From: JANYCG01 sp031428695
GTDB lineage: Bacteria; Pseudomonadota; Gammaproteobacteria; Burkholderiales; Burkholderiaceae_C
Assembly (NCBI GenBank): GCA_031428695.1
Contig: JANOYE010000220.1
Span: forward strand, 1 to 20,233
Length of the DNA stretch: 20,233 nucleotides
Direction: 5' to 3'
Shown piece by piece: positions 1-9,321 of the stretch (position 1 is its first letter; each line of letters opens with the position of its first letter). The translations under genes and the position numbers were made by a program. Below the pieces are notes generated by a model, which did no database searches, was not told the DNA's origin, and saw only the letters and a program-made list of their open reading frames with translations.

Positions 1-3000
1 GCCAAGTCGAAGCCGTCCATGCGGGGCATCTCGATGTCTGACAACACCACTGCCGGGCGTTCATCCTGCAAACGCTCCAGGGCCTGAAGCCCATCGGCTG
101 CCATCACCACGCGGTAACCTTCGCGTTTGAGCAGGCGCTGCGTCACGCGGCGCACGGTGATCGAATCGTCCACCACCATCACCAGCGGCGCCTTGATCGC
201 GCTGTCCATCAACCCCGGCAACACGTCGCCCGGCTTCTGCGTCGCTGCTGCGCCTGCCGCCTGGCCGGTCGAATCAACGGCACCGGAGGGCAGGGCCGCC
301 AAGCGCAGCGCCTTGGCCCGTTCGCCATAAACTGTGACCAACGCCACCGGGTTGTAAATCAGCACGACAGCGCCGGAGGCCAACACCGACATGCCGGTCA
401 ATCCCGGCAAACGTGACAGCTGTGGCCCGAGGTTTTTCACCACCACCTCTTGGTTGCCCAGAATTTCGTCGACGTGCACAGCAATGCGCTGCCCGGCGCT
501 GCGGAAAATCACCACTGGCAAGTTCTTGGTGATCATTTCTTGGCTTTGCGACGATGCCTGAAGCAAAGCGCCACCCCAGAAGAACGCCAACTGCTCGCCG
601 GCATGCGTGAAACTCCCTGAGGCATAGGCGGCTTTCACCTCGGCGGCAGGAACGCGGCGCACCACCTCGATGACGTTGGCAGCGACGCCCATGTTTACTT
701 CGCCCATGCGCAGCATGACCACCTGGGTTACGGCGGTTGTGAGTGGCAAAACCAGCTTGAATTGGGTTCCTTTTCCTGGCAACGTTGTCGTTTCGATGCG
801 GCCGCCCAAGGCGTTCATCTCCGACCGCACCACGTCCATGCCAATGCCGCGCCCGGAAATTTCTGTCACGTTGGCAGCGGTGGAGAAGCCCGGCAAGAAG
901 ATCAGGTTGGCGGCATCAGCGCCAGACAAGCTGTGCGCATCTGGCGCAACGCCGCTGCTCACGGCCTTGTCCCGGATGCGGGCCAGGTCAAGGCCGCCGC
1001 CGTCGTCACTGAAAGTCACCGACAACTCGTTGCTTTGGTGCTGCAAGTCGATGGTGATGGCGCCAACGGCGGGTTTGCCCGCTTTGATGCGCGCCTCAGG
1101 GCTTTCAATGCCATGCGCGACCGAGTTGCGCAACAAATGCTCGAACGCCGGCGCCATCCGCTCCAACACGCCCCGGTCGACGTCTAACGAGCCGCCTGTG
1201 ATGTCAAGCTTGACCTGTTTGCCGGTTTCTTTGGCCGCCTGGCGCACCACGCCGTACAGGCGGTCTGAAATGCCTTCAAATTCAACCATGCGCGTGCGCA
1301 GCAGGTCGCGCTGGAGCTCGCGCGCCTGGCGGCCTTGAGAGATCAGGTCGTCTTCGGTGCCGTCCACCGAGCCCTGCATGTTGCGCTGGATGGTGGCCAC
1401 GTCGTTGACCGACTCAGCCATCATGCGCGTCAATTCTTGCAACCGCGTGAACTGGTCAAACTCGAGCGGATCAAATTGCTGTGACGTTTCTTTGGCCAGC
1501 GCCATGCGGGATTGCATCTGCGACTCGGCCTGCACTTCGATGTCACGCAAATGGTGGCGCATGCGCTCCAGGTTGCCCGAAAGGTCCAGCATCGACGTGC
1601 GCAATTGGTCCAGCCGGGATTCCAGGCGCGAGCGTGTGATCATCACCTCACCAGCCTGGTTCACCAGTCGATCCAACAGATTGGAGCGCACCCGCACCGA
1701 CTGGTTGGCCACCTGGCGAATGGGTGCCAGCGCGGTGGTTGCGGCGGCCAGGCGCTGAACGCTGGCCTCGGCCATGGCCTTGCCAGCCAAGACGTCGGTC
1801 GGCAACTTGGTGCTGGTGCCAGCGGCAGGGCCGGGCAGGCCGGCGGTTGCGCCTTCAGGCAAGGCGAAAGCTTGTTCAGGGCCGCTGCGCAATGCCGCGA
1901 AATTGGACTGGATGTCGTCAAAACGGGTCAACAGCGGGTCCATCTGCGCAGCGCTGAGGTTCTCGACGCCGAGTTGTTCAATCACCGACTCCAGCCGGTG
2001 TGTCATCTCGCCCAGGCGCAATGCGCCGGCCAGCCGCGCACTGCCTTTCAGGGTGTGCAAGACGCGCAATGCTTCACCTCGCGCGCCCATGTTGTCTGGC
2101 CGCGCTGTCCACTGGCGCAATGCGCCGCCCAGCTGTGGCATCAACTCTTGCGCTTCTTCCTCAAAGATCGGGAACAGGTCGGCGTCAAGCGCGTCGACCT
2201 TGTCAATGTCATCGTCTGCATCGCCCAACACCATGGGCGCTGGCGCAATGACCAGCGCAGCGGCGGTTGGCAAGGTGATCGGCGCCACAGCGGCCGCCGC
2301 AGCTTCTGGCGCTTTTGCGGCAACGCTAGGCACGGCCACCGGTTCAGGTTGGGAGGGCAAAGCGGGCGTTGACGCCGCGAAATCTGGTTGGGTGTCGGCT
2401 GCTTCGGCGGGGGCTTCCAACACCCCGACGAAGTCGAGGTCGCCCAGCAGGCTGGGCGCCGATGGCGCAAATTCCAAAGAGGGCACTGAATGCAGCGATT
2501 CCAACACCTGTGGGTCGGGCGCCTTCAGGAAACCGGCGGCAAACTGGTGCAAAAGGCGGCGAATTTCCTCGGCCGCGCCGGAGAATATTTGGGCATGCAA
2601 AGGCCGGCCTGGCCCATTGCGATGCACGTGGTCCATGCCATGTTCAAGGAGTTTGGCAATGTCAGACAGCGCCTGGAAACCAACCGTGGCGGAACTGCCG
2701 GACAAAGAATGGGCCAAGGCCACGGCCGAGTCTGGCAGTTGCTCATGCAACTCCATCGCCCACTCGCTGAGCTCAATTTGGAGCCTGCGCGACCACTCGT
2801 CGGCCTCATTGAGGTAGACGTTGTAAAGCGGGATGCCGATACGCAAATGGCCAATCACTTTGACCGACTCTTCCGACACCAATGGCGGGGGTGGCGGCGC
2901 CAGGGCGACGGCAGGCACCGGCGAAACTGCGAGGTCTTCGGGAGTTGACGCTGCTGCCGCAACCGGCTGCACGGCGGCGGGGTCTGGCGCAGATTCAGGC

Positions 3001-5996
3001 GGAATTTCCTCCAGGACAAAATCCCATTCCGAAAGCTCAACCTCCACTGGTACCGGCTCCGCTGGCGCTGGCTGTGAAGGCCCAAACTCGGGCTTCAGAT
3101 CCAGCCTGAGGGCGTCAACAGGTGATGGCGTCGATGGCGTTGCTGAAGCGCTCTGGTAAGGCTCCATGGGCAATAACGATACAGGCGCTTGCTCCGAAGG
3201 CACAAATGCTGGCTTGGAGTCCAAGAAACCCGTCGGCGCAAATTCGGGTTGCACCGGGTTGTCGAAACTGATGCTGTCCAGCCCCAGTGGAGAAAAGTCA
3301 GACACGCGGGCAGTTTTGGCCGCTGAGTCTTTGGGCTTGGCTTCCTCGGGGCCAAACATTTCAGTGGACTGAAAGTCCGGCTGGAGTTCAGTGTCGAGAC
3401 CCTGCTGCGGCATGACCGTGGAATCAAATGATGGAAACTGCGACGGTTGCACAGAAGGTTGAATCGACGGCGCCACCGATTCCATGAACGCTGTCATTTC
3501 CGCCTCTGACACCGGCTCCACATCAGGCGCCTCCATGGCCACAACTGGCGAAGCTGGTGCTTTTGCGCCCGGGTAATGCAACGCAACGACGGCGCCTTCC
3601 AGCCGCAATGCGTCGGCGGCTTGGCGGAAACTTGCAGCGCGCCAATTGGCGTCGGTGCGGGCGGCAATGTGACCGACCCACGCGCCAAACCCGGTCAAGG
3701 CGTTGCCAGCCAAGCCGATCAAACCGGCACTGGTGGGTTTTTGTTCGGCCAACCAGGCGTTGAGCAATTGCTCCATTGACCAGGCCGCTTCGCCGATTTC
3801 GTTGAGCCCAACCATGCGGGAACTGCCCTTGAGCGTGTGAAAGGCGCGGCGCAGCGTGGTTTGCTCGGCGAGGTTGGCGGGATCTGTAGCCAAGGCAGCA
3901 ACCGCCGCCTGGCCAGTTTGAACCACCTCGGTGGCCTCTTCCAGGAATATTTCCCGGATTTCCAGGTCGTCTTCGCTCAGGGGTTCGGTCGCCGGGGCTG
4001 GCGTTTGGGCGTCAGCACTGGCTGGGGCCGGTGAAGCGGCAGCGGCTAGTTCAGCGGGCACCACGGTTGTCGGCGGCGTGGAAACAAAGGGTGCCAGCGC
4101 AGCCACGGCGACTGCGGCCGCGGCCGCCATAGGCACAGCGGCAGATGCAGGGGCAACCACAGGATTGACCACCGGGGCCAAGACCGGTGCCAAGACGGGT
4201 GCGGCCACGGGTGGGGCCACTTTGGGTGGCGCAGCGACACGGCCCATCAATGGTTTGAATTCGCCGAGATCGTCGTCCCAGACAAAGACTTTCTTGGCCA
4301 TGGCGCGTTGGTAGCTGAGCATGTCGATCAAGAAACCGACTGCGCCCAAGCTGCTGCCAAGTTTTTCAAAACTGGCGGTGGTGTAGGGGCCGGCAACGAC
4401 GTTTTCCACCAGAAGTTTTTCGACGATATCGCGCATGCGCAGCATGGCGGTGGAGGCTTGGTCCAGCCCCAGCACAGAGAAAACACCGCGCATTTGCGCC
4501 AGCTGGCTGGGCACTTCGTGCAGGGGTGTTTTGTCTTGCGGGTTGCGGAAAAACATGTCCAAGGACTTTTCAATCTCAGCCAGGTTGGTGCGCAGTTCGT
4601 CCACCACGCTGCCCATGGTCTGGCGATCACTCACACGCCGGTACAGGTCCTCCATCCAGGACTCAAGAGGTTCGGACTGTCCACCGTTGCTTACATGCTC
4701 CAGGCGTTGCGCCAACTGCACGCTGCGCTGTGCCATCTGGGTGTCGGCCGGATCCATGTCTTCATAGGCCGCTTCCAGGTACAACACGGCCGTGGCAACT
4801 TCCATGGCGACCGGGGTCGTCGGCGGCTCGCCGGATTTGACGGTGCCCTCGATCGCATGCGTCATGGCGCGCGCCAACTCGCCACTCTCGGGGTGCATTT
4901 TCAGGATCGACTCGCACACCATTGCAAATTGGTCATGCACGGCTTTAAGCCGGTTGGTGTCGCCGCCGGCCAGCGCCGACCAGGTTTCCGTGGCAGTCGC
5001 AATGCGTTTTCTCACCTGCACCAGCACCGCCGGGTCAAATCGGCCAAATTGGACCACGCCGTAATTGAAAGGCTCGGTCTGCAACAGTTTGTAGGCTTGG
5101 CGCACGGCCGTCAAAACAGGTGCGCTGGCGGGTGCCGCCGGTACAGCCTGGGCGCAGAAAAAAAGCAGATCCTGCGCCAGGCGGTCAGAGACGCTGGGGT
5201 CTCCTTTGGCCAGCGTGGCATATTGCAGCAAGACGCGCGACGCACCCCGCTTCGCATAGACATCGCTTGGGCACAGCCCCAAGGAACTGGCCTCAAAGAA
5301 GGCTGCGCAAATTTTCCAAAACACCCTCGCTGGGAGTTGGGTTTGTGCCTTGGCCAGACCCAAGGACAGGCGGGACAATTGCGCCGCAGAGTCGGTGTCT
5401 CCAACTTTCACCAGCCGAAGCACCGCTTGATCCAGCTGGCTGCGCACCGCAGGTTCATAGGCCAGGGGCACAACGTCGACCGGAATTGCGGCATCGATCC
5501 ATTGCCAATCGAGTGGCCACAAATCGGCCGGGTGGATGCGTTCGCCGTCAACCATTTCCAGCACATCGCGGTACTGCACAAACAACGCCACCGGCGTGCT
5601 GGCCTTGCCCTTTAATACACCTTCGAGGTACTCTGCCAGCGCGAAACTGGCCTTCTCCATTTTGTTGGCGGCATCGTCGCTGCACAACTCAGGCCGCTGA
5701 ACGAACTTTTGCGCCAAGGCCTCCATCGCGCGCAGCACTTTGGCAGGAGCACTGAACCCGACCATCTCCAGGGCACCCACAGCTTGGTGCAATTGCTGGC
5801 GCGCGATGCGCAGCTGGCTGGCGTCCAGGCTGGCGAGGTCAGAACCGCGGGCCAATTCGGCATCGCGCACGAATCGCCGCATGGCCTTGGTGGCGCCGTC
5901 CAGGGATTTTTTCAGTTCCTCCAGCACCCAGGCCAACGGCCCCAGGTCATTGGAGACGGCGGTTTCGGCTTCGTCTGGGATTGCGATGGCTTGCAT
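1..5996 (-). CDS. chpA: ChpA/PilL-type giant hybrid CheA histidine kinase (C-terminus cut off by window edge)
   Basis: This is the kinase core of a type IV pilus (Pil-Chp) chemosensory system; it passes phosphate from Hpt histidines to response regulators such as PilG/PilH and to its own receiver. One open frame runs from ATG 5996 to the left edge (1998 residues) without a stop. In order: a degenerate N-terminal FimL/Hpt-like domain (QQLHQAVG, His70); a second Hpt-like domain lacking the His (about residue 500); an Ala/Pro/Val-rich linker (575-680); Hpt with HTLKGSSR (His720); a long linker; Hpt with HSLSGSSA (His1096); Hpt with HTLKGSAR (His1314); dimerisation helices (about 1400-1560); an ATPase domain with N-box EHLLRNSVAHG (Asn1624), DDGGG (about 1666) and GRGIGMD (about 1718); a CheW-like domain (about 1760-1890); and a receiver starting VMVVDDS with phosphoacceptor Asp1987. 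AGGAG lies about 11 nt before the ATG. It is last in the visible operon, 30 bp after pilJ. P. aeruginosa ChpA has more phosphotransfer domains. Family assignment is firm; exact domain borders are approximate. Confidence 0.95.
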   Translation of the reverse strand, partial: MQAIAIPDEAETAVSNDLGPLAWVLEELKKSLDGATKAMRRFVRDAELARGSDLASLDASQLRIARQQLHQAVGALEMVGFSAPAKVLRAMEALAQKFVQRPELCSDDAANKMEKASFALAEYLEGVLKGKASTPVALFVQYRDVLEMVDGERIHPADLWPLDWQWIDAAIPVDVVPLAYEPAVRSQLDQAVLRLVKVGDTDSAAQLSRLSLGLAKAQTQLPARVFWKICAAFFEASSLGLCPSDVYAKRGASRVLLQYATLAKGDPSVSDRLAQDLLFFCAQAVPAAPASAPVLTAVRQAYKLLQTEPFNYGVVQFGRFDPAVLVQVRKRIATATETWSALAGGDTNRLKAVHDQFAMVCESILKMHPESGELARAMTHAIEGTVKSGEPPTTPVAMEVATAVLYLEAAYEDMDPADTQMAQRSVQLAQRLEHVSNGGQSEPLESWMEDLYRRVSDRQTMGSVVDELRTNLAEIEKSLDMFFRNPQDKTPLHEVPSQLAQMRGVFSVLGLDQASTAMLRMRDIVEKLLVENVVAGPYTTASFEKLGSSLGAVGFLIDMLSYQRAMAKKVFVWDDDLGEFKPLMGRVAAPPKVAPPVAAPVLAPVLAPVVNPVVAPASAAVPMAAAAAVAVAALAPFVSTPPTTVVPAELAAAASPAPASADAQTPAPATEPLSEDDLEIREIFLEEATEVVQTGQAAVAALATDPANLAEQTTLRRAFHTLKGSSRMVGLNEIGEAAWSMEQLLNAWLAEQKPTSAGLIGLAGNALTGFGAWVGHIAARTDANWRAASFRQAADALRLEGAVVALHYPGAKAPASPVVAMEAPDVEPVSEAEMTAFMESVAPSIQPSVQPSQFPSFDSTVMPQQGLDTELQPDFQSTEMFGPEEAKPKDSAAKTARVSDFSPLGLDSISFDNPVQPEFAPTGFLDSKPAFVPSEQAPVSLLPMEPYQSASATPSTPSPVDALRLDLKPEFGPSQPAPAEPVPVEVELSEWDFVLEEIPPESAPDPAAVQPVAAAASTPEDLAVSPVPAVALAPPPPPLVSEESVKVIGHLRIGIPLYNVYLNEADEWSRRLQIELSEWAMELHEQLPDSAVALAHSLSGSSATVGFQALSDIAKLLEHGMDHVHRNGPGRPLHAQIFSGAAEEIRRLLHQFAAGFLKAPDPQVLESLHSVPSLEFAPSAPSLLGDLDFVGVLEAPAEAADTQPDFAASTPALPSQPEPVAVPSVAAKAPEAAAAAVAPITLPTAAALVIAPAPMVLGDADDDIDKVDALDADLFPIFEEEAQELMPQLGGALRQWTARPDNMGARGEALRVLHTLKGSARLAGALRLGEMTHRLESVIEQLGVENLSAAQMDPLLTRFDDIQSNFAALRSGPEQAFALPEGATAGLPGPAAGTSTKLPTDVLAGKAMAEASVQRLAAATTALAPIRQVANQSVRVRSNLLDRLVNQAGEVMITRSRLESRLDQLRTSMLDLSGNLERMRHHLRDIEVQAESQMQSRMALAKETSQQFDPLEFDQFTRLQELTRMMAESVNDVATIQRNMQGSVDGTEDDLISQGRQARELQRDLLRTRMVEFEGISDRLYGVVRQAAKETGKQVKLDITGGSLDVDRGVLERMAPAFEHLLRNSVAHGIESPEARIKAGKPAVGAITIDLQHQSNELSVTFSDDGGGLDLARIRDKAVSSGVAPDAHSLSGADAANLIFLPGFSTAANVTEISGRGIGMDVVRSEMNALGGRIETTTLPGKGTQFKLVLPLTTAVTQVVMLRMGEVNMGVAANVIEVVRRVPAAEVKAAYASGSFTHAGEQLAFFWGGALLQASSQSQEMITKNLPVVIFRSAGQRIAVHVDEILGNQEVVVKNLGPQLSRLPGLTGMSVLASGAVVLIYNPVALVTVYGERAKALRLAALPSGAVDSTGQAAGAAATQKPGDVLPGLMDSAIKAPLVMVVDDSITVRRVTQRLLKREGYRVVMAADGLQALERLQDERPAVVLSDIEMPRMDGFDL
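4152..4218 (-). repeat. 12-bp periodic coding repeat in the ChpA linker
   Basis: The coding strand reads a run of APVx tetrapeptides (PPVAAPVLAPVLAPVVNPVV), with the 12-bp unit most regular around 4179-4214. It encodes a flexible Ala/Pro/Val linker between the degenerate N-terminal modules and the first canonical Hpt domain. In-frame slippage would only change linker length. Confidence 0.6.
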
Positions 5997-6026
5997 GGGT
6001 GGATAGGCTCCTGTCGAATGCCGGGA

Positions 6027-8318
6027 TCAAGCGACCTTGAAACGCGCTACCGACTGACTCAGTTCTTCGGCCATTCTTGACAATTCGCGCACCTGCGTGG
6101 CGGTGGCCTTGGTGCCTTCCCCGGTCTGTTCGGTCACGGCAAAAATGTGCTGGATGTTTTCGGCGACACCGTTGGCCAGGTTGGCCTCGCGCGAGGTCGA
6201 GTTTGAGATGTGCTGGATCAGCTCCGAGAGGCGGCGTGACACCCGGTCAATTTCCGTCAGCGCCGTGCCCGCGGTGTCTGAAAGCTTCGCGCCTTCGACC
6301 ACACCCTGGGTTGAGCGCTCCATGGCGCCCACGGCGTCTTGGGTGTCGGTTTGAATCGCCTTCACCAGCGCCGAGATCTGCCGCGTCGCATCGGCCGACC
6401 GTTCAGCCAAACGCTGCACCTCTTCGGCCACCACCGAGAAGCCGCGACCGGCCTCGCCAGCCGAGGCCGCCTGGATCGCCGCGTTCAGCGCCAGCACGTT
6501 GGTCTGCTCCGTGATGTCAGAAATCAGCTCCGTGATCTCGCCGATCTCCTGCGACGATTCGCCCAGGCGTTTGATGCGTTTGGAGGTGTCTTGAATCTGG
6601 TCGCGGATGGCGTTCATGCCACCAATGGCGTTTTGCACCGCCCTCAATCCGGACTCGGCCGCTTCGAGCGACTGGCGCGCCACTGACGCAGACTCTTGCG
6701 CTTGCGCAGACACCGCGTTGATTCGGGTGGCCATTTCCACCACAGACTGGCCCGTCGCGCGGATTTCGTGCAATTGCTCGTTGGACGCCGCCAGCAGTTC
6801 GGTGGACGTTAAATCGACCTCCGCTGTGGTGAGCGACACCTTGGACGCCGTGTTTTGCACGTTCGAGACCAGCGAGCGCAGCTCTTCAATGGTGTAGTTC
6901 ACCGAGTCGGCAATGGCGCCGGTGATGTCTTCGGTCACCGTGGCCTCTTGCGTCAAGTCGCCTTCAGCCACCGTTTGCAGCTCGTTCATCAAGCGCAGAA
7001 TGGCCGCCTGGTTGGCGTCGTTCACCCGTTTTGCTTCTTGTTCCTGCTGCTCGGCCGCCAGCCTTTGTGCCTCGGCAATCGACTGGCGGTTTCGACCGTC
7101 TTGCACCTGCAACTGCGTCAGCGACCAGGCGAAAAACACCGCACCGGCTGCAGCCAAGGCCAGCAACAGCAGCACCATGGGACTCAATGCACCCCGTGAC
7201 GCCAGTTTGGCCTGGGTTTCTTCGAGTGCCTTGCGCAGCGGCTCGCTGTCCGAGATGATGCTATTTTGAGCCTCACGTGCGGAAGCCAGCCCCTGCAAGT
7301 TGCCCAGAATGGCGCCCGCCTGGACGCGGGTTTGTTCATACATCTTGATCAGCGCCTCAAGCTGCTCCTTGACTTGAGGATCGCGCGCTGCGGTGAGCCG
7401 CAACTCGGCGCTGCCCTGCTGCAAACCGGTGGTGATCTCCTTGAATGAGTTCAAATCCTTGCCCAGCAGAAACACCGCCTCCGCGCCCACGCCTTCAGTG
7501 GTCAAAAACTCGTTGGACGATTTGCCAATGCGCTGGGTCAGCATCACCAATTGCCCGGCTGCGGAAATTTCTGCCGCTCCAGCGTTTTGCTGCAATTTCA
7601 GTGACGAGATCGACTCGGCGATCTCCAGCAAGTCGGAGGACTGGCGATTGATTTGGCGCAGCGCCGTGTTGACCTGCGTCAGCACTTTTTGCTGGCCCAA
7701 CACGACCTTCGCGCTGGTTTCGGCTTTGACGATCATCGGCATGATCTTGTCGATGTCGGTACTGAACTCAATGCCCAGCGAGCTGATTTTGAGGTCATCG
7801 TCGCCGGATTTGAGGCCTTGCACGGCTTTGGCCAACACGCTCGAACTCTCCGTCACTTCCGCGAACGACGCCTGGTTGCCGGTCATCGCCTGCGATACCG
7901 ACTTTGCCAGGCGCTGCGATTGCATCAAAGATTGACCCGTGGCGCTTAACTGCTGGGCGGTGGTGTTGGCCTGGTTCAAGGCGTAAATCACCAAACCTGC
8001 CAGCACCAAGAGCGAGACGATCAGGAAAATCGTCAATCGGCGCTGGTGGTCACCGAAGGTTTTTTGACCAAACAACGGAAGGTTGATCAAATCCGTGCGC
8101 AGTGGCTCTGCAGCGACGCCCTCGAGGCCGGCGCCAACCGTGTTTGCTCCGAGCCCCATCAGTCCGGAATTGCCGGAGCCATGGCCCACGGTATCTGGCG
8201 CAGATGGATCAACGGTGGCGTCAGGCATGCCCAGGCTCAGCCGCGAATCCTGTTCAGACATCGGGACTTCGGCCTTCCTGCCGGCAAAGATAGTTTTGAA
8301 TTGATCAACGAGGGACAT
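6027..8318 (-). CDS. pilJ: PilJ-type methyl-accepting chemotaxis transducer
   Basis: Membrane chemoreceptor of the pilus chemosensory pathway, expected to couple to the PilI adaptor and the ChpA kinase. 763 residues. A cytoplasmic N-terminal stretch of about 93 residues precedes TM1 (about 95-113, LTIFLIVSLLVLAGLVIYAL). A mostly helical periplasmic PilJ sensor region follows (about 115-378), then TM2 (about 380-400), a HAMP-like region (about 400-485) and the long cytoplasmic coiled coil. The conserved signalling hairpin is at about 603-633 (EQTNVLALNAAIQAASAGE), with the PilJ-like AAIQAASAGE variant instead of the classical AAIEAARAGE. No C-terminal methyltransferase-docking pentapeptide is visible. 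The ATG is preceded by AAGG seven bases upstream, inside an 11-bp tandem repeat. It sits between pilI and chpA in the same orientation. Confidence 0.95.
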   Translation of the reverse strand: MSLVDQFKTIFAGRKAEVPMSEQDSRLSLGMPDATVDPSAPDTVGHGSGNSGLMGLGANTVGAGLEGVAAEPLRTDLINLPLFGQKTFGDHQRRLTIFLIVSLLVLAGLVIYALNQANTTAQQLSATGQSLMQSQRLAKSVSQAMTGNQASFAEVTESSSVLAKAVQGLKSGDDDLKISSLGIEFSTDIDKIMPMIVKAETSAKVVLGQQKVLTQVNTALRQINRQSSDLLEIAESISSLKLQQNAGAAEISAAGQLVMLTQRIGKSSNEFLTTEGVGAEAVFLLGKDLNSFKEITTGLQQGSAELRLTAARDPQVKEQLEALIKMYEQTRVQAGAILGNLQGLASAREAQNSIISDSEPLRKALEETQAKLASRGALSPMVLLLLALAAAGAVFFAWSLTQLQVQDGRNRQSIAEAQRLAAEQQEQEAKRVNDANQAAILRLMNELQTVAEGDLTQEATVTEDITGAIADSVNYTIEELRSLVSNVQNTASKVSLTTAEVDLTSTELLAASNEQLHEIRATGQSVVEMATRINAVSAQAQESASVARQSLEAAESGLRAVQNAIGGMNAIRDQIQDTSKRIKRLGESSQEIGEITELISDITEQTNVLALNAAIQAASAGEAGRGFSVVAEEVQRLAERSADATRQISALVKAIQTDTQDAVGAMERSTQGVVEGAKLSDTAGTALTEIDRVSRRLSELIQHISNSTSREANLANGVAENIQHIFAVTEQTGEGTKATATQVRELSRMAEELSQSVARFKVA

Positions 8319-8322
8319 AGTG

Positions 8323-8355
8323 TTGCCTTGTTATTGCCTTGTTATTGCCTGGTAT
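8323..8355. repeat. 11-bp tandem repeat in the pilJ leader
   Basis: TTGCCTTGTTA occurs twice in perfect tandem (8323-8333 and 8334-8344), and a third copy (8345-8355) is imperfect. On the coding strand each unit supplies AAGG, and the copy closest to the gene serves as the pilJ ribosome binding site. Slippage here would change the number of spare ribosome-binding cores in the pilI-pilJ spacer. Confidence 0.75.
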
Positions 8356-8397
8356 TACGGGGGCTACTTGGGGCCTGAGTGGGTGGGCCTGGGCGCG

Positions 8398-8928
8398 CTA
8401 CGCGCTGATGCTCAAAAAACTGGAAAGCTGGGACAGCGTCTGCAGGTTGATTTCCTGCCAGACCGTACCCGCAGGTTCAATGTACCGGTTGCCGAAATAA
8501 CTGGGTGAATCCGGCTGCGGCCCGCTTGACTCGGCGAAGGCATCGGTGTTGCGCAAACCGGCGAGGCTGTCGACCATCAAGGCACAGTTGACCTCCAACG
8601 CGGTGTGCAGAGTCACTACGCTGGCTTCGCTCATCGCGTGTTCGCTGCGTTGGGGCACTTTGCCCTGTGCAATGAAGGCCGCCAGATCAACGACACCAAA
8701 GAGGCCACCGCGCAAATTCAGAACGCCCGCAAACCAGCCGTTGCAATACGGCACGCGCTGCAGGTTACCCAAAGGAAAAATCTCGCCAGATTGCACCAGC
8801 GGAAAAAGGTAATTGGCGCCACCGGCACGCACGGCCAGCCAAGACACCAGCACACCTTCGGTGCGGGCGGCTTGCAGGCGGGTCGCCAGGCGGGTCTGGA
8901 GCTCTCGGATAGCAGCGCGATTGGCCAT
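8398..8928 (-). CDS. pilI: PilI, CheW-like adaptor protein
   Basis: Cytoplasmic adaptor that links the PilJ receptor to the ChpA kinase in pilus-based motility control. 176 residues consisting essentially of one CheW domain: the segment around residues 22-115 contains the characteristic strands, including LFPLVQSGEIFPL and the GVLNLRGGLFGVVDL core (CheW family: G.hNLRG.h.PVhDL). The N-terminal 20 residues form a basic helix. It starts at ATG 8928, 27 bp after the pilH stop; the ribosome binding site is weak, so translation may depend on the operon context. Gene order pilG-pilH-pilI-pilJ-chpA supports PilI rather than a general chemotaxis CheW. Confidence 0.93.
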   Translation of the reverse strand: MANRAAIRELQTRLATRLQAARTEGVLVSWLAVRAGGANYLFPLVQSGEIFPLGNLQRVPYCNGWFAGVLNLRGGLFGVVDLAAFIAQGKVPQRSEHAMSEASVVTLHTALEVNCALMVDSLAGLRNTDAFAESSGPQPDSPSYFGNRYIEPAGTVWQEINLQTLSQLSSFLSISA

Positions 8929-8955
8929 GGGTCTGTGTGTTGGCTTCTAGGCGAC

Positions 8956-9321
8956 TCAGCCCAAGGCCTTGATTTTGCTGAGCAACTCAGCCTCATCCAC
9001 CGGCTTGGTGATGTAGTCTCGTGCGCCTTGGCGCATGCCCCAGACACGGTCGGTCTCAAGGTTTTTGCTGGTGCACATGATGATCGGCACGTCGGCGTAT
9101 TCGGGCGTGCGGCTGATCGCGCGGGTCAGCTGGAAGCCGTTTTGCCCCGGCATTACCACGTCCATCAGGATCAGGTCGGGCTTTTCTTCGGCCAGACGCT
9201 TGAAGGCGTCGTCCGCGCCCTGGGCGGTGCGCACGGTCATGCCGTTCTTTTGCAGCAATGCCGTCATGAACATGAGTTCGGTTTTTGAGTCGTCAACGAT
9301 CAGCACTTTGGTGATGGCCAT
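8956..9321 (-). CDS. pilH: PilH, single-domain response regulator
   Basis: Stand-alone CheY-like receiver of the Pil-Chp system; in characterised relatives PilH counteracts or acts as a phosphate sink for PilG-driven pilus extension. 121 residues, receiver only. The acidic pocket is Asp10/Asp11 (VDDSK), the phosphoacceptor is Asp54 (LMDVVMPGQNGF), and the conserved Lys is Lys106 (ITKPVDEAE). Its ATG overlaps the pilG stop by one base (TGATG), which indicates translational coupling. The NGF after the phosphoacceptor and the second position in the cluster fit PilH; the PilG/PilH split rests on order and family resemblance. Confidence 0.93.
   Translation of the reverse strand: MAITKVLIVDDSKTELMFMTALLQKNGMTVRTAQGADDAFKRLAEEKPDLILMDVVMPGQNGFQLTRAISRTPEYADVPIIMCTSKNLETDRVWGMRQGARDYITKPVDEAELLSKIKALG

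Noticed and set aside
1774..2817. Long plus-strand open frame opposite chpA (also 4308-5615)
   Set aside because: They lie fully antisense to a frame with clear Hpt/CheA domains, have no recognisable domain or ribosome binding site, and are expected by-products of high-GC codon bias.
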